Source of the DNA: Catenovulum sediminis
Lineage (GTDB): Bacteria; Pseudomonadota; Gammaproteobacteria; Enterobacterales; Alteromonadaceae
Direction of reading: 5' to 3'
NCBI RefSeq assembly: GCF_007289895.1
Contig: NZ_CP041660.1
Span: 3,410,001 to 3,474,000, forward strand
Length of the DNA stretch: 64,000 nucleotides
The notes below the pieces were generated by a model. It did not search any database and was not told the origin of the DNA. It saw only the letters and a program-made list of their open reading frames with translations. Position numbers and translations under genes: made by a program. This document shows, piece after piece, positions 57,627 through 64,000 of the stretch (position 1 is the stretch's first letter; each line of letters opens with the position of its first letter).

Positions 57627-60257
57627 ATGGGAAAATCACTTGTAATTGTAGAATCTCCAGCCAAGGCCAAAACGATCAATAAGTATCTTGGTGAAGATTA
57701 TGTAGTAAAATCGAGCGTTGGTCATATTCGCGATTTACCAACTTCCTCCAAAGGGAAAACAGCGAGTAAACCGGGTGTTACTAAAAATATGACACCAGAA
57801 GAGAAAGCCGCTTATAAAAAACAAAAAGAAAAAGCTGCACTTGTCGCCCGCATGGGGGTTGATCCTGAGCACAACTGGCAGGCTGAATACGAAATATTGC
57901 CCGGTAAGGAAAAAGTCGTTGCTGAGCTGCAAAAGCTGGCCGAAAAAGCAGATACTGTTTATCTCGCAACGGATTTGGATAGAGAAGGAGAGGCGATTGC
58001 TTGGCACCTGCGTGAAGTCATTGGCGGCGAAGATACAAAATATAAACGCGTTGTCTTTAACGAAATTACCAAAAAGGCGATTCAAGCCGCGTTTTCAACA
58101 CCTGATGATTTAAACATAGACAGGGTGAATGCGCAGCAGGCTAGACGTTTTTTAGATCGTGTTGTTGGTTTTATGGTTTCTCCACTGTTGTGGAAAAAAA
58201 TCGCCCGCGGTTTATCTGCAGGTCGGGTGCAATCTGTGGCAGTGCGCTTAGTTGTTGACAGAGAGCATGATATTAAAGCGTTTGTACCTGAAGAATATTG
58301 GGAAGTTAAAGCGGATACGCAAACGTCTGATGCAACCGCGCTAAAATTAGATGTTAATAAACATCTCGGCAAAACATTTAGGCCAACGAATAAAACAGAG
58401 ACAGACAAAGCGTTAGCCGAAATGAAACAGGCTGACTTTGTGGTAAGCGACTGTGAAACAAGGCCTACTTCTAGCAAAGCGAGCGCGCCTTTTATTACAT
58501 CAACTTTGCAGCAGTCTGCCAGTACCCGTTTAGGGTTTGGCGTTAAAAAGACCATGATGCTCGCGCAGCGTTTGTATGAGGCGGGCCATATTACTTATAT
58601 GCGTACCGACTCGACCAATCTAAGTGCAGAAGCTGTAGATGCTTGCCGCCAGTATATAGAATCTGAACTGGGCGAAAAATACTTACCTGATGCACCGGTT
58701 AAATATGGTAGTAAAGACAATGCACAAGAAGCGCACGAGGCAATTCGCCCATCAGTGGTAACAGTGACAGCCGATAGTTTAGATGGCGTTGAAGCGGAAG
58801 CTAAGCGATTATATGATTTAATTTGGCGACAGTTTGTCGCCTGTCAAATGACGCCTGCTAAATATAAAGCCAGTACTATCACGGTCAAAGTGAATGATTA
58901 TGAATTGCGGGCGAAAGGCCGCGTCTTGGTTTTTGACGGGTGGACTCGTATTCAGCCGCCTGCGGGGAAAAAAGGTCAGGAAGATCAATTGTTACCCGAA
59001 GTGTCGGTAGGGGATCAGCTTAACTTAATTAAGTTAGATCCTAAACAAAACTTTACCAAGCCACCTGCCCGTTACAGCGAAGCTGCATTGGTTAAAGAAC
59101 TTGAAAAACGAGGAATTGGCCGGCCATCAACGTATGCAGCCATCATAAGTACCATTCAAGATCGGGGCTACGTCAGGCTTGAAAATAAGCGTTTTTATGC
59201 CGAAAAAATGGGTGAAATCGTAACCGGTCGATTGTTGGATAATTTTAACGATTTGATGAGTTTTGATTTTACCGCGAATATGGAAAAGCATCTGGATGAT
59301 ATTGCTAACGGTGATTTACGTTGGCATGCGGTATTAGATCAGTTTTACGACGGCTTTAAAAAGAAATTAGAGCTGGCTGAAAAAGATCCGGATGAGGGTG
59401 GCATGAAACCCAATCAACCGATACCGGTTGATATTGATTGCCCTGAGTGTAGTCGCCATATGACGATCAGAACTGCGTCCACCGGTGTGTTTTTAGGTTG
59501 TTCTGGTTACGCTTTGCCACCAAAAGAGCGGTGCACCAAAACCATGAATTTGACTTCGGGCGAAGAAGCGGTGGATGCCAATGATGAAGAGGCAGAAACC
59601 AATGCGCTGCGTGCAAAACGGCGTTGTCAAAAATGTGGTACAGCGATGGATAGCTACTTAATTGACACTGAGCGAAAACTGCACGTTTGCGGTAATAATC
59701 CAAGTTGTGATGGCTACGAAATTGAAAAAGGTCAGTTTAAAATAAAAGGATATGACGGACCTGTTATTGAATGTGATAAGTGCGGCGCAGAAATGCAGCT
59801 CAAAAATGGACGTTTTGGTAAATATTTCGGCTGTACGGCAGAAGAATGTAAAAACACGCGTAAATTGTTAAGAAATGGCCAGCCTGCGCCACCAAAAGAA
59901 GATCCAATTCCGCTACCCGAATTAGAGTGTGAAAAATCTGATGCTTATTTTGTTTTAAGAGATGGCGCTTCAGGTATCTTTTTAGCAGCGCATAATTTCC
60001 CTAAATCAAGGGAAACCAGAGCACCTAAGGTAAGCGAATTAAAACGTTTTAAAGATAGATTGCACGACAAATTTAAATACCTAGCTGATGCACCTGAAAA
60101 AGACCCGCACGGCAATCCGGCAATTATTAAATTTAGCCGGAAAAACAAAGAGCAATATGTCGCCTCCGAAATGGACGGTAAAGCCTCAGGATGGATTGCG
60201 CATTATATTGATGGTAAATGGGTTGAAGATGCGTCTAAACTAAAAAAAGCAAAATAG
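57627..60257 (+). CDS. topA: DNA topoisomerase I
   Basis: This 876-residue type IA topoisomerase relaxes negative supercoils. The Toprim domain begins [18 protein letters not shown], with the metal site [13 protein letters not shown]. The active-site tyrosine lies in [12 protein letters not shown]. The C-terminal part carries zinc-ribbon cysteines (CPECSRH, CQKCG, CDKCG) and a final basic tail. Length is normal for gammaproteobacteria. It is transcribed alone and ends in a strong terminator. Confidence 0.98.
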   Translation: MGKSLVIVESPAKAKTINKYLGEDYVVKSSVGHIRDLPTSSKGKTASKPGVTKNMTPEEKAAYKKQKEKAALVARMGVDPEHNWQAEYEILPGKEKVVAELQKLAEKADTVYLATDLDREGEAIAWHLREVIGGEDTKYKRVVFNEITKKAIQAAFSTPDDLNIDRVNAQQARRFLDRVVGFMVSPLLWKKIARGLSAGRVQSVAVRLVVDREHDIKAFVPEEYWEVKADTQTSDATALKLDVNKHLGKTFRPTNKTETDKALAEMKQADFVVSDCETRPTSSKASAPFITSTLQQSASTRLGFGVKKTMMLAQRLYEAGHITYMRTDSTNLSAEAVDACRQYIESELGEKYLPDAPVKYGSKDNAQEAHEAIRPSVVTVTADSLDGVEAEAKRLYDLIWRQFVACQMTPAKYKASTITVKVNDYELRAKGRVLVFDGWTRIQPPAGKKGQEDQLLPEVSVGDQLNLIKLDPKQNFTKPPARYSEAALVKELEKRGIGRPSTYAAIISTIQDRGYVRLENKRFYAEKMGEIVTGRLLDNFNDLMSFDFTANMEKHLDDIANGDLRWHAVLDQFYDGFKKKLELAEKDPDEGGMKPNQPIPVDIDCPECSRHMTIRTASTGVFLGCSGYALPPKERCTKTMNLTSGEEAVDANDEEAETNALRAKRRCQKCGTAMDSYLIDTERKLHVCGNNPSCDGYEIEKGQFKIKGYDGPVIECDKCGAEMQLKNGRFGKYFGCTAEECKNTRKLLRNGQPAPPKEDPIPLPELECEKSDAYFVLRDGASGIFLAAHNFPKSRETRAPKVSELKRFKDRLHDKFKYLADAPEKDPHGNPAIIKFSRKNKEQYVASEMDGKASGWIAHYIDGKWVEDASKLKKAK

Positions 60258-60346
60258 CTTAGAATCCGTTGACCTTTGGTGTACAAAAATGGTTTCCAAA
60301 AGATCAACAGACCATAGCTACTTAAATTAGAAAATTCACAGATAAT

Positions 60347-60380
60347 AAAAGCCAGTGCATTATGTCACTGGCTTTTTTTA
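60347..60380 (+). terminator. Intrinsic terminator after topA
   Basis: AAAAGCCAGTG pairs with CACTGGCTTTT, followed by a run of Ts, about 90 bases after the topA stop. It is a classic rho-independent terminator. The rest of the 302-base gap between topA and the sulfatase gene holds only a candidate promoter. Confidence 0.9.
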
Positions 60381-60498
60381 TTTGACGATAAGAAAAATTC
60401 GAGAATTGATTCGTAGAACAATTGTTTGGTCTGTAATTATTGCTCCTTTGCGGTAGTACTAATCGCTAAAGGTATGCGTGGTTGTAAATATTTTTCTA

Positions 60499-60526
60499 TT
60501 GACTATGAATTAATGTTGGTTAGTAT
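60499..60526 (+). promoter_or_regulatory. Candidate promoter of the sulfatase gene
   Basis: TTGACT (60499-60504) and TAGTAT (60521-60526) are separated by 16 bases, about 35 bases before the sulfatase ATG. The -35 matches five of six and the -10 four of six consensus positions. Confidence 0.4.
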
Positions 60527-60559
60527 GTGAATAATTGAATTTAAGTGTGAAAATTATTT

Positions 60560-62218
60560 ATGCGTTTTTTGAACGGGTTATACAAGTATTCATTGGTTTT
60601 ACTGGTGAGTTCGGCAATCGGCTATTTGGTTGCATGTACTAGCCAAACTAAGGTTGAAAACGCGGCAGTTAGAGGACAACAATCAGCATCACGAATCAAC
60701 AAACCAAATGTGATTTTGATTTTTGCTGATGATATCAGTGCGCGTGAATTTGAAATATATAAATCATCGAAATGGTCTGGTTTTAGAGGGAAGACAGTCA
60801 ATGATCCTGACAAGCTGGCAAAAACACCTGTTCTAAATCAAATTGCTGAGCAGGGGGTGTACATTGAAAATGCTTGGGCTGCAACCGTCTGTTCGTCCAG
60901 TCGCGCGATGATGATGACGGGTCAATATGCATCAGAGCATAAATGGTGGCACAATAAAGATTATGGGCAGATAAAAGAGGGCAATAAAATGCGCTCTGTC
61001 CGTTTATACGAAACTTCTCCTCTACAAATTGGACACATAGCAAAAAAGGCCGGCTATAAAAGTATTTGGGTCGGGAAAACGCAAATGGGGCATTCTACTG
61101 ATCATGCTCTGTATGGATTCGATGAAGGGGTATTTACACCCGGTATCAATTACCCTGAGTTATCGCCGCATACCAGTTTTGGTGTGTTGGCGAAAAAAAT
61201 CAATGGTAAACGTGTTCTATATAACAATGATTCAGGTGATGCATTGAAAGAGTGGGGGTATGTGCAGCAGCCTTGGTACTGGATGCCTAACGTACAATTG
61301 ATGAATCATCCTAACGCAAAAAGCAGTTTAGAGTATTGGCCGAATACCAAAGAAAGCATTAAAAACTTTGGTGTAAACAGTTATGGGCCAGATATCGAGC
61401 TGGATTTTATTTTCGACTTTATGGAACGACAACATAAAGCCAATACACCATTTTTTGTTTACCACACAACACATTTAGGACACGATGCATTTGACTATTT
61501 AAACCCTGAATCTAAAGATAAATGGCCTGGCACACCTAAAATAAAATGGGATGGTAAGCAGTATCATAGGACTGAACCTAATATCACAGGCTCTAAAGGA
61601 AACTACGAGCTAAACGGTAGCGTAACAGAAAGCGGCATTGATACGCATATTGAATACCTCGACTATCAAATTTGGCAGTACTTAAATAAACTCAAAGAAA
61701 TGGGCATTGAAAATGATACCATTTTAATTTTCACCGCCGACAACGGAACAAGTGGGTATGGTAAACACGTCCATCATAAGCAGCGGGGTACCCATGTTCC
61801 ACTGGTTATTTATGCTCCGGGTGCAAAAATGACAAAACAAGGTAAACAGCCTATTATTGCGTCAATTGCCGACATAATGCCTACTTTAGCGGATATCGCT
61901 GGGGTCAGTATCCCTGACGATTACCCTGTTGATGGCGTCTCTTTATGGCCATACTTAACGACCAATAAAAACAAACACAGAGATTGGATTTATGCTTACA
62001 AAAAAGATTTAACATTAATACGTGGTCATAAAGTCATGAAAGATGGTGATGATGTTTGGTGGGACGTAAGCCAAACGCCTGATGATTTAGATAGTTTCAG
62101 CAAAATAATGGACTGGTCTGCAGTCTCCGAAGCTCACCGAGCTGAGCGTGATAAATTGAAATCTGTTTTACCTAAGTATGATATTTATCATACGGAACAT
62201 GATCCGGTCATTAAATAA
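60560..62218 (+). CDS. Family S1-type sulfatase lipoprotein
   Basis: This is a 552-residue arylsulfatase-like enzyme exported as a lipoprotein (lipobox YLVACTS, Cys26). The N-terminal metal site is LIFADDIS (Asp57, Asp58). The active-site motif is CSSSRAMMMTG, where Cys111 would become formylglycine. The canonical sequence is C-x-P-S-R, so serine replaces the usual proline. The C-terminal metal site is TADNGTSGYGKH (Asp394, Asn395). Marine bacteria use such enzymes to desulfate algal polysaccharides such as carrageenan, agar-type porphyran or ulvan; the substrate here is not known. It is convergent with a glycoside hydrolase lipoprotein, which suggests a shared catabolic task. No formylglycine-generating enzyme gene is in the window. 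Confidence 0.9.
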   Translation: MRFLNGLYKYSLVLLVSSAIGYLVACTSQTKVENAAVRGQQSASRINKPNVILIFADDISAREFEIYKSSKWSGFRGKTVNDPDKLAKTPVLNQIAEQGVYIENAWAATVCSSSRAMMMTGQYASEHKWWHNKDYGQIKEGNKMRSVRLYETSPLQIGHIAKKAGYKSIWVGKTQMGHSTDHALYGFDEGVFTPGINYPELSPHTSFGVLAKKINGKRVLYNNDSGDALKEWGYVQQPWYWMPNVQLMNHPNAKSSLEYWPNTKESIKNFGVNSYGPDIELDFIFDFMERQHKANTPFFVYHTTHLGHDAFDYLNPESKDKWPGTPKIKWDGKQYHRTEPNITGSKGNYELNGSVTESGIDTHIEYLDYQIWQYLNKLKEMGIENDTILIFTADNGTSGYGKHVHHKQRGTHVPLVIYAPGAKMTKQGKQPIIASIADIMPTLADIAGVSIPDDYPVDGVSLWPYLTTNKNKHRDWIYAYKKDLTLIRGHKVMKDGDDVWWDVSQTPDDLDSFSKIMDWSAVSEAHRAERDKLKSVLPKYDIYHTEHDPVIK

Positions 62219-62255
62219 GCTAAAATTTTTTCGGCTGGAGCCACCTTTTGAAGCA

Positions 62256-62283
62256 CCGCTTATTATCTGTTGCTAATAAGCGG
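62256..62283. terminator. Hairpin between the sulfatase and glycoside hydrolase genes
   Basis: CCGCTTATTA pairs perfectly with TAATAAGCGG across an eight-base loop. It lies between two convergent stop codons and may act as a bidirectional terminator, but the T-tracts on both sides are weak. Confidence 0.5.
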
Positions 62284-62320
62284 GTTTGCCAATTAATAGA
62301 TCAAGCTATTAGAAAAATTT

Positions 62321-63700
62321 TTATTTTACGTAAAACGGAAAGTTGGCGTTTCCAACTTTACCGCGTCCATCATACACGTATGCGTAGAGTCGGTAATCAC
62401 CTTTTTCAGCCGGCGTTTTAAATTGAATCTCATTACCTCTATTTTCCCTTATATCCAACTTTAAGGTTTCAGGCTCTTGCTCAAACGCACCACCTTGACT
62501 GCGCACGTCCACTTCTTTTTGTAAAACCCATTTATACTGCAGCTCGTCACCATTTGGATCTTCAACCTCAATTTTTGCCGTATATGTGTCTTCAGTAGAT
62601 AAATAGACGCTGTCACTAGCAGGTAAACCGTTCAGGGTGATGGATTTTACAAGTGGTGCGCGATTGTCTGGGTATTCACCTGCCCAATATAAGGTCATTT
62701 CATCTACGCGCGCGGTAGCTGACCCATCTTTATTAAACAGACCATACCAGGTAGGCGTGCGTTCTTGTTTTTGTCCCCATAAAAACACAAACGAGCCTAT
62801 TTGTTGACCACTGTTTTCTTGTGTTATACCCAATTTTATACGCTGTGCTAAACCGCTTGCTTTAGGTCCACTGGGTTGCTCTATTTCTCTTCCCCATTCA
62901 GTTGATGGCATTTCCCAATGACCGACCGCTCCATACTCAGTGATCATGTAAGGCTTATCAACTTTAATCGCGTTGATAAGTTCAGGCATCTTTTGCAAAT
63001 CCTGGTATACCTGGACCGAAATGAAATCTACTTGAGGTGTGTATTTAAGTGCAGTATGAATGTGAGAAGGTTCAACGCCTGCAAAAGTGTAGGTAACCGG
63101 GTGATTTTGATCAACGGCATGAATGTAATCGATAATATCACTGACTGCCTGATAGACTTTAGGGTTTACATGGCCCATAGAGCCATCTTCTTCAATCAAT
63201 AAGTTTAGCTCGTTGCCCGCGACCCAAGCGAGGATATTCGGATGGTTTTTATATTTATCTATGATTGTTGTAACTTTTTCAAATTGGGCTTTTACCGATT
63301 TTTCGTTATTGTAATCAAAACCATGTAACTCTTTTTCGATATCCAGACCAACCAGCATCATTAAACTATATTTTTCCGCATATTTTAGCTGCTTTTCAAT
63401 ATCATCTGTATTCCACGTTCTAAATGTATTGCCACCTGCTTGAGCTAAGGTTTTAAAATACATTTCATTGCTTGAGCCTATGCCAGCACCTTTAATTTCG
63501 TATGGCTTGTTATTTACATACAATTGGTATTTATTACTCTGCTTTTTGATTTTAACCTTAGCAGGTTGCCAAAATTGCGCAGCATTTTTATCTGAATCAA
63601 TTTCGTCTAAATTTAAGTGGGATTGCTGGTTTTTTTCACTGCAAGCTAACAAAGTAAAAATAAAAAATGTAGTAGCGGTAATTTTTATCAAAGGTTTCAC
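62321..63700 (-). CDS. Glycoside hydrolase lipoprotein, GH2-like TIM barrel
   Basis: This 459-residue lipoprotein (lipobox TLLAC, Cys20) has a TIM-barrel domain of the clan GH-A type. The probable acid/base lies in AWVAGNELN (Glu164) and the nucleophile in YMITEYGAVG (Glu255), spaced as in GH2-related barrels; GNTFRTWNT is the early conserved strand. After residue 330 a beta-sandwich follows (APLVKSITLNGLPASD, then KVGNANFPFYVK at the end). The start is a GTG at 63700, with AGAGGA about seven bases upstream. The substrate is unknown; pairing with a sulfatase suggests a sulfated algal glycan. A LacI-like dyad lies about 60 bases upstream. Confidence 0.85.
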   Translation of the reverse strand: MKPLIKITATTFFIFTLLACSEKNQQSHLNLDEIDSDKNAAQFWQPAKVKIKKQSNKYQLYVNNKPYEIKGAGIGSSNEMYFKTLAQAGGNTFRTWNTDDIEKQLKYAEKYSLMMLVGLDIEKELHGFDYNNEKSVKAQFEKVTTIIDKYKNHPNILAWVAGNELNLLIEEDGSMGHVNPKVYQAVSDIIDYIHAVDQNHPVTYTFAGVEPSHIHTALKYTPQVDFISVQVYQDLQKMPELINAIKVDKPYMITEYGAVGHWEMPSTEWGREIEQPSGPKASGLAQRIKLGITQENSGQQIGSFVFLWGQKQERTPTWYGLFNKDGSATARVDEMTLYWAGEYPDNRAPLVKSITLNGLPASDSVYLSTEDTYTAKIEVEDPNGDELQYKWVLQKEVDVRSQGGAFEQEPETLKLDIRENRGNEIQFKTPAEKGDYRLYAYVYDGRGKVGNANFPFYVK

Positions 63701-63760
63701 AACTGGTCCTCTTATTTTGGTTTAACCATGCAATTTCTCTATAGCGAAACAGGAATGAGA

Positions 63761-63774
63761 TGTAAGCGCTATCA
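63761..63774. promoter_or_regulatory. LacI-family-like operator before the glycoside hydrolase gene
   Basis: TGTAAGCGCTATCA is a near-palindrome, one short swap away from the common LacI-family operator TGTAAGCGCTTACA. It lies 61 bases upstream of the hydrolase GTG. Sugar-responsive repression is a reasonable inference. The rest of the upstream stretch holds only an A-rich direct repeat of GAAGTGAAAAA type near 63850-63880. Confidence 0.4.
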
Positions 63775-63888
63775 TTCTGCCATTATAAACATAGCACACT
63801 TTGAATCATCTTGTTGTTTAGCCGTGCGAGAGTCAGAAAAAATAAAAAGTGAAGTGAAAAAAAATGAAGTGAAAAATGAAGTTTAAAA

Positions 63889-63917
63889 AACAAAGCCGGA
63901 ACAATACCGGCTTTGTT
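63889..63917 (-). terminator. Intrinsic terminator of the gene at the right edge
   Basis: AACAAAGCCGG pairs perfectly with CCGGCTTTGTT across a seven-base loop. On the minus strand the stem is followed by a T-run, as expected after the stop codon at 63930. Confidence 0.85.
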
Positions 63918-63929
63918 ATCGTTTACTGA

Positions 63930-64000
63930 TTATTTTGCGTGACGTTCTTTTAGTTTATTAATGACGTCATTTAATTCAAGATCCATGGATTGCAACAATA
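63930..64000 (-). CDS. C-terminal end of an unidentified gene, partial
   Basis: Only the last 22 codons are in the window, ending SMDLELNDVINKLKERHAK. They are helical and charged. The reading frame is supported by an intrinsic terminator directly downstream, but the fragment is too short to identify the protein. Confidence 0.5.
   Translation of the reverse strand, partial: LLQSMDLELNDVINKLKERHAK

Noticed and set aside
1-64000. Search for a defence island, prophage, integron, retron, secretion or biosynthetic gene cluster
   Set aside because: No genes or repeats of these kinds are visible; nearly all coding capacity is core metabolism, translation, envelope and respiration.

Overview
This is chromosomal DNA of a low-GC marine gammaproteobacterium, most likely of the Alteromonadales. 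The evidence is the Alteromonadales-type gene orders (cbb3 oxidase cluster next to fnr and uspE; rpsB to tilS; NAD-glutamate dehydrogenase next to pyrD and zapC), the AT-rich codon use, and a secreted sulfatase and glycoside hydrolase of the kind marine polysaccharide degraders carry. A Catenovulum- or Paraglaciecola-like genus is a guess, not a result.

Layout. 1-3435 (minus): a signalling operon encoding an NtrC-type sigma-54 activator, a 71-residue protein that looks like a bare histidine-kinase dimerisation/phosphoacceptor domain, a CHASE3 histidine kinase and a single-domain response regulator cut by the window edge. 3667-11962 (minus): uspE, a 5'-deleted fnr remnant, a SafE-type membrane protein, ccoS, ccoI, ccoH and the structural genes ccoPQON, which together make and metallate the high-affinity cbb3 cytochrome oxidase. 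An FNR-like box lies upstream of ccoN although the neighbouring fnr is broken. 12239-16826: a small membrane protein, galT-galK, a LacI-family regulator that probably controls them, and a DnaQ-like exonuclease. 16918-21207 (minus): dapD, glnD, map.

21425-41674 (plus): the conserved translation, envelope and lipid block rpsB-tsf-pyrH-frr-uppS-cdsA-dxr-rseP-bamA-skp-lpxD-fabZ-lpxA-lpxB-rnhB-dnaE-accA-tilS. It covers ribosomal protein and elongation factor synthesis, isoprenoid and phospholipid precursors, outer-membrane protein assembly and lipid A, and ends with replication, fatty acid and tRNA-modification genes. 41758-50372 (plus): a large NAD-dependent glutamate dehydrogenase whose ribosome binding site lies in a perfect hairpin, then pyrD, zapC, a Nif3 protein and an RNA methyltransferase.

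50373-64000 is more accessory: a triplicated 164-bp array of REP-like palindromes bordered by 7-bp microsatellites, a dicarboxylate/amino-acid symporter, a large Ig-repeat lipoprotein, a C-terminally short succinylarginine dihydrolase (astB) with no other ast genes nearby, topA, and a convergent sulfatase / glycoside hydrolase lipoprotein pair.

Most of the window is ordinary core genome. The items most worth a second look are the truncated fnr beside an intact cbb3 cluster, the stand-alone DHp-like protein, the hairpin over the glutamate dehydrogenase start, the REP/microsatellite array and the short astB. I found no defence system, prophage, insertion sequence, CRISPR array, tRNA or rRNA gene. 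All functions are assigned from sequence motifs recognised by eye, without database searches.
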